From contig NZ_CP048649.1 of NCBI RefSeq assembly GCF_010669305.1, positions 1,922,001-1,986,000 of the forward strand: 64,000 bases of DNA, written 5' to 3'. The stretch's first letter is position 1, and the number at the start of each line of letters is the position of its first letter. The notes under the pieces are model-generated. The model worked only from the letters and a program-made list of their open reading frames with translations, was not told the DNA's origin and searched no databases. Below are positions 1 to 8,704 of the stretch, piece after piece. The translations under genes were made by a program, and so were the position numbers. This stretch comes from Aminipila butyrica (GTDB lineage: Bacteria > Bacillota > Clostridia > Peptostreptococcales > Anaerovoracaceae).

Positions 1-1143
1 TAAAAAATCCACACTTTCTTCGTAGGAATCCAAATTGTACCGCTGCCGGAGCATCGAGAACTTATAGTCCACAAAGCCTAAGGCATTATCCACCAATGTT
101 TTAAAAGCTTCTTTGCCGTGCTTCTTCACAAATTCATCAGGGTCCTTGCCGTCCGTCACGTGAAGAACCTTAGGCCGGCAATCCTCTTTAAACAGAATAT
201 CAATCCCCCTTAAGGCCGCTGCTTGTCCAGCACTGTCTGCGTCGTAGGAAAGAATAACATTCTTCGTATATCGCCGAAGCATCTTGGCCTGGCTCTCTGT
301 TAAGGCCGTACCCAGGGACGCACCAACATGGCGAATACCGCTCTGATAAAGAGAAATGACATCCATGTACCCTTCCACCAAAATGGCACAGTTCTCTTTA
401 CTTATATCCTGTCTGCTGAGATTTAAACCGTATAAGTTGTTTTTTTTCAAAAACACGGGGCTTTCCGGCGAATTTAAGTACTTAGGCGATGCATCGTCAA
501 TGGCCCGGCCACCGAAGCCAATAACCTTTCCTCTCGTGTTAATGATAGGAAACATGACTCGATTTCGGAACTTGTCGTAATACCGCCCTTTTGATTCAGA
601 GACCAGCCCAAGTTCCTGCAAAAGCTTCACATCTACCTTCTTGTCCATAAAATGCCGATAGAGGCTGTCCCACTGGCCGTCAGCATAACCGATGCCAAAC
701 TTTTTCAAGGTCACCGGTTGAATCCCCCGCTTGAGCATGTAGGTCAATCCGGGGTTAGAAGTCTGACAGAAAGCCTTTAAGTAGAAAATGGCTGCCTCTT
801 TGTTAATCTGATAATACAGCTCCTTTTTGCCGTCTTCTCGAGAATGATTCACATATTCCACGCCGTAATCCTTGGCCAGCCGCTCCACGGTTCCAGGGAA
901 ATCCAAGTTATAATATTTCTTGACAAACTCGAAGACGTCGCCAGTAGCTCCACAGCCAAAGCAGGTAAAGATTTGTTTTGGTTCAGAGACAACAAAAGAA
1001 GGCGTCTTTTCGTTGTGAAAGGGACAAACCCCTTTAAAGTTGCTTCCCATGCGTTTAAGGGAAACGACTTGTCCGATGACATCAACTATATTACACCTGC
1101 TTTTTATTTCTTCTATTACATTGTCGTTAAAAGATCCACTCAA
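1..1143 (-). CDS. dnaG: DNA primase DnaG (C-terminal part beyond window)
   Basis: Synthesises RNA primers at the replication fork. Reading the minus strand gives an N-terminal CHCC zinc finger (CPFHNEKTPSF, then CFGCG), the primase core (FGGRAIDD, KYLNSPES) and the TOPRIM motifs (LVEGYMDV and SYDADSAG). The gene runs off the left edge, so the DnaB-interacting C-terminus is not seen. The start is not ATG: a TTG at 1143 is preceded by a GGTGAT Shine-Dalgarno-like run and gives MSGSFNDNVIEEIKSR; a GTG at 1152 is the alternative. It lies 103 bp downstream of dgt in the same direction, as in clostridial dgt-dnaG-rpoD clusters. The gap is AT-rich with long A-tracts on the coding strand. Confidence 0.95.
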   Translation of the reverse strand, partial: MSGSFNDNVIEEIKSRCNIVDVIGQVVSLKRMGSNFKGVCPFHNEKTPSFVVSEPKQIFTCFGCGATGDVFEFVKKYYNLDFPGTVERLAKDYGVEYVNHSREDGKKELYYQINKEAAIFYLKAFCQTSNPGLTYMLKRGIQPVTLKKFGIGYADGQWDSLYRHFMDKKVDVKLLQELGLVSESKGRYYDKFRNRVMFPIINTRGKVIGFGGRAIDDASPKYLNSPESPVFLKKNNLYGLNLSRQDISKENCAILVEGYMDVISLYQSGIRHVGASLGTALTESQAKMLRRYTKNVILSYDADSAGQAAALRGIDILFKEDCRPKVLHVTDGKDPDEFVKKHGKEAFKTLVDNALGFVDYKFSMLRQRYNLDSYEESVDFL

Positions 1144-1246
1144 TACTATCACCGCTCATTAAAGATACTGCATATGGTTATATACGACATATTTAAGCAA
1201 ATCCTTTTTTTATTTTTGATTTTTTTGCTATATTTTTTTTATTTGG

Positions 1247-2257
1247 CTATTTCCAGCCCTTGGGAATAAAAATTTCATTGTAAAGATTTAAGGCATAACG
1301 GTCTGTCATCCCCGCCACATGGTCTTTGACAATTTCAGCAATCCCATGCTCTGCGATCAGTTCCTGCCTTTCTTTTGGCAACTGATCCGGATGATCCAAG
1401 TAGTAATCATACAAAGAATTGATAATAATTTCTACCCGGTGTAGATCCTCATGTCTTTTCACCTTTTCATTGTGATAGACATTTTTAAACATGTAAGCCC
1501 GCAGCTTATCCATATGCTTCTGACAGGAGTCGCTCATAACAATGACTGGCTGCCCGTCGCTGTTTACAATCACATCCATGACCAGGGTATCAATTCGCTG
1601 CCGATGGGTATTTCCCAGCACCGCTAGGCAGTCCTCGGGCAAATCCTCCATCTTGATGACCCCGCTTCGCAAGGCATCGTCAATATCATGATTGATGTAG
1701 GCAATACGGTCGCTGAAGCGGACAATCTGCCCTTCCAAGGTAAAAGGCTTTGTTGGCCCCGTGTGATTGACAATGCCGTCCTTCACTTCGGCAGTGAGGT
1801 TCATGCCAGCCTTTCCTTTGCTCCCTTCCAGCACTTCCACCACCCGCAGACTCTGCACATTGTGCTGAAAGCCGCCGGGATGAATATTGTTGAGGATGGT
1901 TTCGCCGCTATGTCCGAAGGGCGTATGCCCTAAGTCATGTCCTAAAGCGATAGCTTCGGTCAGGTCTTCATTGAGAGCCAGTCCCCTGGCAATGGTTCTG
2001 GCAATCTGGGACACCTCTATGGTGTGAGTCAATCTGGTTCGGAAGTGATCTCCTTCTGGGGCTAAAAAGACTTGTGTCTTGTGCATCAGCCGCCGAAAGG
2101 ACTTGGAGTGAATGATGCGATCCCGATCCCGCTGATACTCCGTGCGGACTTGAGATTTTTCTTCTTCCATAACCCTTCCTCTGGATTCTGCCGACTTAGC
2201 GGCTAGAGGCGATAAGTATTCAAATTCCTTCTTTTCCAGATCTTCTCTCGTAATCAT
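1247..2257 (-). CDS. dgt: Deoxyguanosinetriphosphate triphosphohydrolase-like HD protein
   Basis: Family enzymes hydrolyse dNTPs to deoxynucleosides and triphosphate. The 336-residue protein has the dGTPase signature: the RRLMHKTQVF segment, the metal-binding H...HD pair (TRLTHTIEVSQIA, then ALGHDLGHTPFGHSGE) and a later D in FSDRIAYINHDIDD. It is of the short bacterial form. Its ribosome binding site (AGAGGG) overlaps the stop codon of the upstream pit gene and only 11 bp separate the two, so translation is probably coupled. The actual dNTP preference cannot be read from the sequence. Confidence 0.93.
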   Translation of the reverse strand: MITREDLEKKEFEYLSPLAAKSAESRGRVMEEEKSQVRTEYQRDRDRIIHSKSFRRLMHKTQVFLAPEGDHFRTRLTHTIEVSQIARTIARGLALNEDLTEAIALGHDLGHTPFGHSGETILNNIHPGGFQHNVQSLRVVEVLEGSKGKAGMNLTAEVKDGIVNHTGPTKPFTLEGQIVRFSDRIAYINHDIDDALRSGVIKMEDLPEDCLAVLGNTHRQRIDTLVMDVIVNSDGQPVIVMSDSCQKHMDKLRAYMFKNVYHNEKVKRHEDLHRVEIIINSLYDYYLDHPDQLPKERQELIAEHGIAEIVKDHVAGMTDRYALNLYNEIFIPKGWK

Positions 2258-2268
2258 AATTTAACCCT

Positions 2269-3264
2269 CTACGCTACAAATTTTTCAATAATGAAGGCAG
2301 CCATTCCACCTAAGAACATGGTGATAGGCAGAGTGATTACCCAAGCTGTAACGATACTTTCTGCAATGGCCCACTTGACAGCAGACAGTCTCTTCACGCT
2401 ACCGGCGCCCATAATGGCCGTCGTGATTACGTGAGTCGTGCTGACCGGAGCGCCAAAGAAAGACATCCCTTCGATGACCAGAGCCGCTCCCGTCTGGGCT
2501 GCGAATCCGCTGGCAGGCTGTAGCTTTGTTACGCCGCCGCCCATGGTTTTCATGATTTTCCAGCCTCCAAGAGAGGTTCCCGCCGCCATAGTGGTGGCAC
2601 AGGCAATCTTTATCCATAGAGGTATGCCGCTGTGGCTGTCCAACAATCCGCCGGTCATCAGCGCCAGTGTCATGATACCCATAGTCTTCTGGGCGTCATT
2701 GTTGCCATGAGAATAGGCAATCAGTGCCGCCGACAGAATTTGCAGCTTTAAAAATAGTTTGTTCACCCTTCCTTGAGACCAGCCAGCAAAAGCGATGAAT
2801 ATCAGCTTCATAAAGAAAAATCCGAAGATAAAGCCGATAACTGGGGAAGTAAACAGAGGAATAATAACCTTTTCAAGTACTCCGGACCAGACGATGTGCT
2901 TAACGGACATCGTATAGACGATGGTAGCACCAATCAGTCCGCCAATCAGCGCATGAGAAGAGCTGCTGGGTATGCCCTTCCACCAGGTAATCAGGTTCCA
3001 GATGATGGCGCCTATCAGAGCAGAAAGAATAACATACTGCTCCAACTCTACATCAACCAGCCCCTTAGAGATGGTCAAGGCAACTTTTTCGCTGACCAAA
3101 GCACCGCAGAAGTTCATCACGGCCGCCAGCATGATAGCGTTTTTCGCCGATAGGGCTCTAGTGTACACCGAAGTGGCGATGGCGTTTGCCGTATCGTGAA
3201 AGCCATTGATAAATTCAAATAACAGGGCAACTACCAATACCCATAACAGGATTGTACTAGGCAT
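2269..3264 (-). CDS. pit: PiT-family inorganic phosphate transporter
   Basis: Low-affinity phosphate (or metal-phosphate) symporter of the inner membrane. The 331-residue protein is almost entirely hydrophobic and shows both PiT repeats: the N-terminal NGFHDTANAIATSVYTRAL motif and the C-terminal GFAAQTGAALVIEGMSFFGAPVSTTHV segment region, plus SSSHALIGGLIGA and YSHGNNDAQKTMG. It begins inside the last codons of the DUF47 gene (8-bp overlap) and is followed after 11 bp by dgt. DUF47-Pit pairs are a standard phosphate-uptake unit. The PhoP boxes upstream of DUF47 suggest induction under phosphate starvation. Confidence 0.95.
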   Translation of the reverse strand: MPSTILLWVLVVALLFEFINGFHDTANAIATSVYTRALSAKNAIMLAAVMNFCGALVSEKVALTISKGLVDVELEQYVILSALIGAIIWNLITWWKGIPSSSSHALIGGLIGATIVYTMSVKHIVWSGVLEKVIIPLFTSPVIGFIFGFFFMKLIFIAFAGWSQGRVNKLFLKLQILSAALIAYSHGNNDAQKTMGIMTLALMTGGLLDSHSGIPLWIKIACATTMAAGTSLGGWKIMKTMGGGVTKLQPASGFAAQTGAALVIEGMSFFGAPVSTTHVITTAIMGAGSVKRLSAVKWAIAESIVTAWVITLPITMFLGGMAAFIIEKFVA

Positions 3265-3880
3265 ATTTCATTACCACACCTTCCAGAATATTTGCTACAT
3301 TTTCGCAGGAATCCAGGCTGGCTTCCAGCTGTTCAAACAAGTGCTTCCACTTAATCAGCTCAATCGGGTCTTTTTCCTCCCGGAACAACTTGGACAGCGC
3401 CTTTCTGTAGATTACGTCCCCTTCATTTTCAATGCGGTTCACTTCAATAATCTGCTCCCGCACAATCTGGTTCTTCTTCATTTCGGAAAGGTGTTTAAAG
3501 AGTATGTTTAATTCTCGAATGCTCTGCATAATCAGATCAGCCATGTATACCGCCTCCTGACGAACAACATGTACATCAAAAACTAAAAATCGGTTGGCCA
3601 CTTCCTCTAGGGTATCTACAATATCATCCATCTCTCTGGTGACAGAATAGATATCTTCCCGGTCAAAAGGTGTGACAAAGGAGCCGTTTAACGCCTTCAA
3701 TATCTTGTGGGCTTCCATATCACACTCCGTCTCTAAAACTTTAATAGCTGCTACCTTGTCCTCTACGTTCTCATAGTTTTTTACTAGATCGCTGAAGGCT
3801 TCTCCAGACTTGACGATTTTTTCAGCATATTCTATAAATAAATTATAAAAAATATCCTCTTTTTTCTTTGCGCTAAGCAT
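3257..3880 (-). CDS. DUF47 (PhoU-like) Pit accessory protein
   Basis: A 207-residue, mostly helical protein of the PhoU-like DUF47 family, thought to regulate the Pit transporter. Features seen are the N-terminal KKKEDIFYNLF segment, VTPFDREDIYSVTREMDDIVDTLEEVANR (the family's conserved core) and a charged C-terminus. I place the start at 3880 because a strong GAGAGG site lies 5 nt upstream; reading could extend in frame to 3967, but that extension is low in complexity and lacks a ribosome site. Overlaps pit by 8 bp. The promoter region upstream carries four PhoP boxes and a TATAAT. Confidence 0.92.
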   Translation of the reverse strand: MLSAKKKEDIFYNLFIEYAEKIVKSGEAFSDLVKNYENVEDKVAAIKVLETECDMEAHKILKALNGSFVTPFDREDIYSVTREMDDIVDTLEEVANRFLVFDVHVVRQEAVYMADLIMQSIRELNILFKHLSEMKKNQIVREQIIEVNRIENEGDVIYRKALSKLFREEKDPIELIKWKHLFEQLEASLDSCENVANILEGVVMKYA

Positions 3881-3955
3881 GGTTTCCTCTCTTTCATTTC
3901 TTTCATTATTCGGATTAGATTTGTCGTCAACATATTCAAATTGCGCTCTGTTCTC

Positions 3956-4019
3956 ATTATACGCCAAAAAGTGTCGTTTCTGTTAAGGAAATGTTAAATA
4001 ACTGTAAAAAGCATGTAAA
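3956..4019 (-). promoter_or_regulatory. Four PhoP boxes and -10 of the DUF47-pit operon
   Basis: Read on the minus strand, four hexamers TTTACA, TTTACA, TTAACA and TTAACA occur with exactly 5 nt between each (positions 4014-4019, 4003-4008, 3992-3997, 3981-3986). This is the 11-bp-period TT(A/T)ACA arrangement known for PhoP binding in Bacillus. A perfect TATAAT (3956-3961) follows 19 bp after the last box, and the DUF47 start is about 75 nt further on. The arrangement fits a PhoP-activated promoter in which the last box stands in for a -35. Confidence 0.85.
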
Positions 4020-4046
4020 CTCGTATTTTTTGTGTGAACTTTTTGA

Positions 4047-4087
4047 AATCTAGGAAATATCAGAATTCTATTAATATTTCCTAGATT
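4047..4087. repeat. Perfect 14-bp inverted repeat with 13-nt spacer
   Basis: AATCTAGGAAATAT at 4047-4060 is repeated as its exact reverse complement at 4074-4087. It lies between the stop of the 61-residue gene (4141) and the PhoP boxes (from 4019). It can form a hairpin on either strand, but neither side is followed by a clean run of U, so it is only a weak terminator candidate for the catalase-like operon. It could also be a protein-binding site. Confidence 0.6.
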
Positions 4088-4140
4088 ATAAATCAAGCCC
4101 TTGAGACCTCATTTACAAATCCTTTTGCCACGCTCCAAAG

Positions 4141-4326
4141 CTACAACTGCTTCTGAATGGCAGTACCTAGCTCCAGATTCACCGACTTTAAGCAGTCCAC
4201 CATCTTTTCTTGTACCTGGCCATCCAGGAACATAAGGCTTTCCACCAAGTTGTGAACCAGGGCGTCCCGATCCGCCGGACTAAAGGCCTTCAAGCTGTCG
4301 TTGGCCTGCTGATAGATTAGGTCCAT
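4141..4326 (-). CDS. Small conserved-looking protein downstream of catalase-like gene
   Basis: 61 residues, beginning MDLIYQQANDSLKAF, predicted helical and acidic, no membrane segment. I do not recognise a family. It starts 4 bp after the catalase-like gene and its ribosome binding site (AAGGAGG) is formed by the last codons and stop of that gene, so the two are almost certainly co-translated. By position it would be expressed from the same sigma-K-type promoter and could be a partner of the catalase-like protein. Confidence 0.7.
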   Translation of the reverse strand: MDLIYQQANDSLKAFSPADRDALVHNLVESLMFLDGQVQEKMVDCLKSVNLELGTAIQKQL

Positions 4327-4330
4327 CTTC

Positions 4331-5278
4331 CTACCTCCTTCTGTTCCGCCATTCGTCGTCTAAGGCGAAGCACATAAGAGCCAACAATTCATCTTCCGGG
4401 AGTTCAATTCCCGGCACCCGATTGGACGGGCTGAAATAACACATTTCCACCTCTTGGTGAAAATCTGATGGCAGCCTGTTCAGAGTCAGCCGCCCCACCT
4501 TCACGTGGGGATAGGACCGTTCCGGCCAGACAAAAGTCTTATTAAAAATATCAAAAGGGAATTCTCTGGCTGCATGCTCTGGAATAATCTGCACCACCAG
4601 CTCGTATTCTGGATACCGACCTTCCTCGATAGCCCTGTACAAATCGCTAGTCAGCGCATCCGGGTCGTAACCCGCCAGAAATTCGGCTTCATGGGCAGAA
4701 ATATTCTTTGTTCCACCTAGCGGGAGCCAGTGGTAGCGAACGTAAAAAGCCTTACCTTTTTCATTGCGCCATCTGTAAGTATGTACGCTGAAGGCCTCCA
4801 TGTGTCGGTAGCTCTTAATGGTTCCCTTGTTGGAATACAGCCATAGGATTAGGTGCAGCGCTTCCGGATTCTCCGCCACAAACTGCCAAAAGCTTTCCTT
4901 GTCGTGAGACAATCCGTTCCGCGGACGCAGTGCCTCATACAGTCGGGGAAACTTTTTTGCTTCATTAATAAAGAATACAGGCATGTTCTGGCACAGCAGG
5001 TCATAGTCGCCCGCTTCTGTGTAGAACTTTACCGACATGCCACGAATGTCTCTGGCTGTTTCCGCAGAACCCCTTCGGCCCAATGCCCTGGAAAAGCGCA
5101 CAAAGACCTCTGTAGTCTGCTCTGTATCCTTTAAAAAAGTGGCTTCTGTATAATCTGAAAACGGCATATACAGCGAAAACTCACCATATGCGCCCACACC
5201 TTTTTCGTGAAATAACCGTTCTGGCGTCATGTTTCGATTCATTTCAGCCAGTTTATTGAATAAGAGAAAGTCTGTCAC
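4331..5278 (-). CDS. Short catalase-fold protein lacking the proximal heme tyrosine
   Basis: 315 residues, against roughly 480 for a usual monofunctional heme catalase. The distal side is catalase-like: His24 in RLFHEKGVGAYGEF, Ser63 in FVRFS, Asn98 in QNMPVFF, the RDIRGMSVKFYT segment, and the SPSNRVPGIE motif near the end. The proximal motif of catalases (R-x-F-x-Y) aligns with MCFALDDEW at the C-terminus: the heme-ligating Tyr is Leu and the preceding Arg is Met. The protein ends 12 residues later. The start is a GTG with GGGGTGG upstream. It may be an inactive or altered heme protein. The promoter at 5299-5325 matches sigma-K sites, so a role in the spore coat layer is likely. Confidence 0.85.
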   Translation of the reverse strand: MTDFLLFNKLAEMNRNMTPERLFHEKGVGAYGEFSLYMPFSDYTEATFLKDTEQTTEVFVRFSRALGRRGSAETARDIRGMSVKFYTEAGDYDLLCQNMPVFFINEAKKFPRLYEALRPRNGLSHDKESFWQFVAENPEALHLILWLYSNKGTIKSYRHMEAFSVHTYRWRNEKGKAFYVRYHWLPLGGTKNISAHEAEFLAGYDPDALTSDLYRAIEEGRYPEYELVVQIIPEHAAREFPFDIFNKTFVWPERSYPHVKVGRLTLNRLPSDFHQEVEMCYFSPSNRVPGIELPEDELLALMCFALDDEWRNRRR

Positions 5279-5298
5279 AATACCACCCCACTATGTAA

Positions 5299-5325
5299 TA
5301 GTATATGCAGCAGACTTTCTTTTGT
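5299..5325 (-). promoter_or_regulatory. Sigma-K-type promoter of the catalase-like operon
   Basis: On the minus strand an AC (5324-5325) is followed after 16 nt by CATATACTA (5299-5307). This matches the Bacillus sigma-K form AC-N16/17-CATANNNTA at every defined base. The GTG start lies about 20 nt further on, leaving room for the GGGGTGG ribosome site. The identical -10 occurs in front of the interrupted Cys-rich gene and the amidase gene in this window. Confidence 0.7.
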
Positions 5326-5388
5326 TTATACGGACCTATCCCAATTTACACAGTAAATTGCTAAAATGCTTCATGCTAGTTGCGAATT

Positions 5389-6030
5389 TTACAGCTGTCC
5401 GTCCCGCATCATGTAGAGGATAGCATTGCAGATTGCCGCCGCTACATTGCTGCCTCCCTTTCTTCCTGCTGCCACAATGTGGGGCATGGTTGAAGAAAGA
5501 ATCAGCTCTTTGGACTCTACCACGTTGACGAAGCCTACCGGAACACCAATTACCGCCTGCGGATTCAGCTTTCCCTCGCTGAAAAGTTCATAAATCCGTA
5601 CCAGTGCCGTAGGTGCATTGCCGATGGCAAAAATCACCGGCCGATCCAGCTGGGCCGCCTTCTCAATCGAAGCCGTAGCCCTGGTCGTGCCATTTTCCTT
5701 TGCCGCTTTAGCCACATCTTCATCTGCCATAAAACAGAAGACCTCTCCACCAAAGGTTTCCAGAAGCTTCTTGTTGATACCCGCCTTGGCCATTTGGGTA
5801 TCGGTAACAATACAGGCACCCGCTCTCAACGCTTCGGCAATCCGCTTGGCTACTGCCGGAGAAAACTTCATATTCTCATAGTAGTCAAAATCCGCCGAGG
5901 TATGGATGACCCGCTTGACGATAGGCGCCAATTCTTCTGGTATGATTCGCTCTCCCAGCTCCTCTGTAATCATTTCAAAGCTTCGCTTTTCTATATCTGC
6001 CGGTAATACTTTCTGTAATTCAATTTTCAT
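5389..6030 (-). CDS. cbiC: Cobalt-precorrin-8 methylmutase CbiC
   Basis: Moves the C11 methyl group to C12 to give cobyrinate. 213 residues with the family's motifs: RVIHTSADFDYYENM near the N-terminus (the His is the general acid/base), the ACIVTDTQMAKAGI segment, AIGNAPTAL and IGVPVGFVNVVESK. The start at 6030 has AGGAAGGAG upstream and overlaps nothing, being 1 nt before the cobQ stop. Last gene of the long cobalamin operon; no clear terminator follows before the catalase-like promoter region. Confidence 0.95.
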   Translation of the reverse strand: MKIELQKVLPADIEKRSFEMITEELGERIIPEELAPIVKRVIHTSADFDYYENMKFSPAVAKRIAEALRAGACIVTDTQMAKAGINKKLLETFGGEVFCFMADEDVAKAAKENGTTRATASIEKAAQLDRPVIFAIGNAPTALVRIYELFSEGKLNPQAVIGVPVGFVNVVESKELILSSTMPHIVAAGRKGGSNVAAAICNAILYMMRDGQL

Positions 6031-6031
6031 C

Positions 6032-7558
6032 TTACACTCCTTCCTGCAATATCTGATATATCCGTTCCATGTCCATGTTGCTCCGCAGGCCGTCAGCCAG
6101 CAAATCATACTGCTTTTCCTTGTAGGCCTTTACATCCAAACCCGCTACTGCCGATTCATCCAAGCCTTTATTTTTCAGCAGGACAGAAACGATGGTCTTG
6201 ACTACGTTCTCCTTGTCAAATATTCCGTGAACGTAGGACCCATAAATGTTATCCTGGAAAAGTCCAGCCATTTGATTCGCTTTAACAGAGGAGATTTCCG
6301 TGATGTGAGTCAAGTCATTGACCTTATTCAAATCCGCTTCATCTACTACAGACTGTCCCATATGGATTTCATAGCCTTCTACGTCCACCCCGTCCAGAGC
6401 TGCAAAATACCCTTTGCCGCCCGTGACAAAATGAGCCTTAATTTGCGTCCTGGTCTTCTCACGCTCAAAGACCGTCGTCGTCGGCAGCAAGCCCATTCCT
6501 TTCATGGTACCGCCATGCTCCACATTGTAAGGGTCTTTCAGTTCTCTGCCCAACATTTGGAAACCACCGCAAATGCCAAACATTGGCTTTCCTTGTGCTC
6601 CATACTTGATAAGGGCCGCTTCCAGCCCACACTGCCGCATCCACAGAAGGTCCTCCATGGTATTCTTCGTCCCTGGTATAATAATTAAATCCGGATTCCC
6701 CAGCTGCCCTACCGAATCCACGTAGCGGAGACTCACCGCCTCAGAATATTCGAAGACGTTGAAGTCTGTAAAGTTAGAGATTCTAGGCAGACGGATAACC
6801 GCTATATCGATAAGAGCTACTTTGTTCTTGCGAGTAAACTTTTCTGTCAAGCTGTCTTCGTCGTCAATGTCTACGTGAAGATAAGGAACCACTCCTACCG
6901 TAGGCACGTGAATCCGTTCTTCCAACATATCCAGTCCCGGCTGTAAAATAGTCTTATCTCCCCGAAATTTGTTGATGATAGTGCCTTTTACCATAGCCCG
7001 GTCTTCCTCTGTGAATAAAGCCATGGTACCTACCAGCGAAGCAAAGACTCCGCCCCGGTCAATATCTCCCGCCAAAAGCACCGGGGCCTTGGCCAGCTTG
7101 GCCATATACATGTTTACAATATCATTTTCCTGTAAATTAATTTCAGCCGGGCTGCCCGCTCCTTCCAGTACAATAATATCGTACTGAGAAGCCAGCTGGT
7201 CATAAGCTTTTTTTATCTCAGGAACCATGTCCCGCTTATGCTGATAATAGGTCTTTGCATCCATGTTGGCATAGACCTCTCCGTTGACGATGACCTGAGA
7301 GGCCATGTCATTCGTCGGCTTCAGCAGGATGGGATTCATCAGCACCGAAGGCTCAATGCCTGCCGCCTCAGCCTGAACCACCTGTGCCCTGCCCATTTCC
7401 AAGCCTTCTTTCGTAATAAAAGAGTTCAACGCCATATTCTGAGACTTAAAAGGAGCCACAGAATACCCGTCCTGTTTAAACACTCTACATAATCCTGCAA
7501 CAAGTAAACTCTTGCCCGCATTGGACATCGTTCCTTGAATCATTATCGCCTTTGCCAT
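6032..7558 (-). CDS. cobQ: Cobyric acid synthase CobQ
   Basis: ATP- and glutamine-dependent amidation of side chains b, d, e and g of adenosylcobyrinic a,c-diamide. 508 residues: N-terminal dethiobiotin-synthetase-like domain ([49 protein letters not shown]) and a C-terminal glutamine amidotransferase domain with the Cys nucleophile in [12 protein letters not shown] and the late His in YVHGIFD. ATG at 7558 has GGAGG upstream; an in-frame ATG four codons earlier lacks one. Operon member between cobD and cbiC. Confidence 0.95.
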   Translation of the reverse strand: MAKAIMIQGTMSNAGKSLLVAGLCRVFKQDGYSVAPFKSQNMALNSFITKEGLEMGRAQVVQAEAAGIEPSVLMNPILLKPTNDMASQVIVNGEVYANMDAKTYYQHKRDMVPEIKKAYDQLASQYDIIVLEGAGSPAEINLQENDIVNMYMAKLAKAPVLLAGDIDRGGVFASLVGTMALFTEEDRAMVKGTIINKFRGDKTILQPGLDMLEERIHVPTVGVVPYLHVDIDDEDSLTEKFTRKNKVALIDIAVIRLPRISNFTDFNVFEYSEAVSLRYVDSVGQLGNPDLIIIPGTKNTMEDLLWMRQCGLEAALIKYGAQGKPMFGICGGFQMLGRELKDPYNVEHGGTMKGMGLLPTTTVFEREKTRTQIKAHFVTGGKGYFAALDGVDVEGYEIHMGQSVVDEADLNKVNDLTHITEISSVKANQMAGLFQDNIYGSYVHGIFDKENVVKTIVSVLLKNKGLDESAVAGLDVKAYKEKQYDLLADGLRSNMDMERIYQILQEGV

Positions 7559-7633
7559 AAAAACCTCCATCTTTCTTTATTTGATTCATCCTGTGGGAAT
7601 CCCCGTAAAAAGCCTGTTTCTCTGGCTTTTGCA

Positions 7634-8704
7634 TCATATGGATTTCAACGCTGCTATAAGACGTTCATTGGCTTGATGGGACTTGACGGCGATTCGGTAA
7701 TAGCCTTCTTCCAACCCCACATAGTTGCTGCAATCCCGAATGATTATTCCCTGTTGCAGAAGCTTCTCTTTAAAGTCAGAGAGGCAGTATCGCTCATGAT
7801 CTCTGATATTGAACAAGATATAGTTGGCGGCCGGATGGTAATTTTTTATCCGCAACTCATTAAGTTCCGACACTAAAAAGGCCTTTTCCTCCCGGATTTC
7901 TTTCAAGGAGGTATTGAGATACTCCTTTTCTTTCAAGGCTTGGATTCCTGCCAGCTGGGCCGGTATCGATACCGACCAAGGCTGTCCAATATGGGTCATG
8001 CCTTTCATCAGCTTCTGGTTGCTGGACAGACCGTAACCCAGCCTCAATCCCGGCATCGCATAGCTTTTAGTGAAAGCCTTTAAAATCATCAAGTTTTCGT
8101 TTGTCTTTATGTATTCCTTCATGGTACAGGATTCATAGTCTTCAACAAATTCAATAAAACATTCATCTAGTACCATCATAATCTGCTTTTCGGTGCAGAC
8201 CTGAAGAATCTTCTCCAGCAATGTCTTTGAGATCAACTGCCCCGTCGGGTTGTTGGGGTTGCATAAGAAGATAACATCATAAGAAGAATCTAAGGCATTT
8301 AGATAGTTTTCTGTCAGCACAAAGTCTTCTTCTTCTTTCAAGCTGTAATGGACTGTTTCACAACCCACCGTATGTAAAGCTTGTTCGTATTCTGCAAAAG
8401 TAGGTGCCAGCACTAAAGCCTTTTTTGGTTTCCAAGCCAGAACAAAGCGAAAAATGATATCCGCTGCGCCATTTCCGCAAAGAATCGCGTCTTTATCAAG
8501 TCCTTCAAAGGCCGAAATTCCAGCAATGAGCTCCCGGCAAAGAGGATCTGGATAGTTCACACAAGAATCCAGTCCATCTATGATAGCCTGTTTAACCTGA
8601 GGAGGCAGTCCCCTCGGGTTAATATTGGCCGAGAAATCAACAATATCTGCTATACCCTTTTCCTGCGCACTATAGATGTCGCCGCCGTGTACTAAATTAG
8701 CCAT
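7634..8704 (-). CDS. cobD: L-threonine-O-3-phosphate decarboxylase CobD
   Basis: PLP enzyme that makes (R)-1-aminopropan-2-ol phosphate, the linker of the nucleotide loop. 356 residues of the histidinol-phosphate aminotransferase fold: N-terminal HGGDIY, NINPRGLPP, YPDP, CGNGAADII, FLCNPNNPTG, and the PLP Lys in KAFTKSYAMPGLRLGYG. MANLVHGG at 8704 is the normal family start and overlaps the end of cbiB by 13 bp. A histidinol-phosphate aminotransferase is the only real alternative and is excluded by context. Confidence 0.92.
   Translation of the reverse strand: MANLVHGGDIYSAQEKGIADIVDFSANINPRGLPPQVKQAIIDGLDSCVNYPDPLCRELIAGISAFEGLDKDAILCGNGAADIIFRFVLAWKPKKALVLAPTFAEYEQALHTVGCETVHYSLKEEEDFVLTENYLNALDSSYDVIFLCNPNNPTGQLISKTLLEKILQVCTEKQIMMVLDECFIEFVEDYESCTMKEYIKTNENLMILKAFTKSYAMPGLRLGYGLSSNQKLMKGMTHIGQPWSVSIPAQLAGIQALKEKEYLNTSLKEIREEKAFLVSELNELRIKNYHPAANYILFNIRDHERYCLSDFKEKLLQQGIIIRDCSNYVGLEEGYYRIAVKSHQANERLIAALKSI

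Noticed and set aside
4331..5278. Frameshift as the cause of the missing catalase C-terminus
   Set aside because: The stop is followed at once by the ribosome site and start of the next gene, and the other frames near the end give no R-x-F-x-Y motif.
5906..6688. 260-codon open frame on the plus strand opposite cobQ and cbiC
   Set aside because: Composition and phase are those of an antisense shadow; cobQ and cbiC on the other strand have all catalytic motifs.
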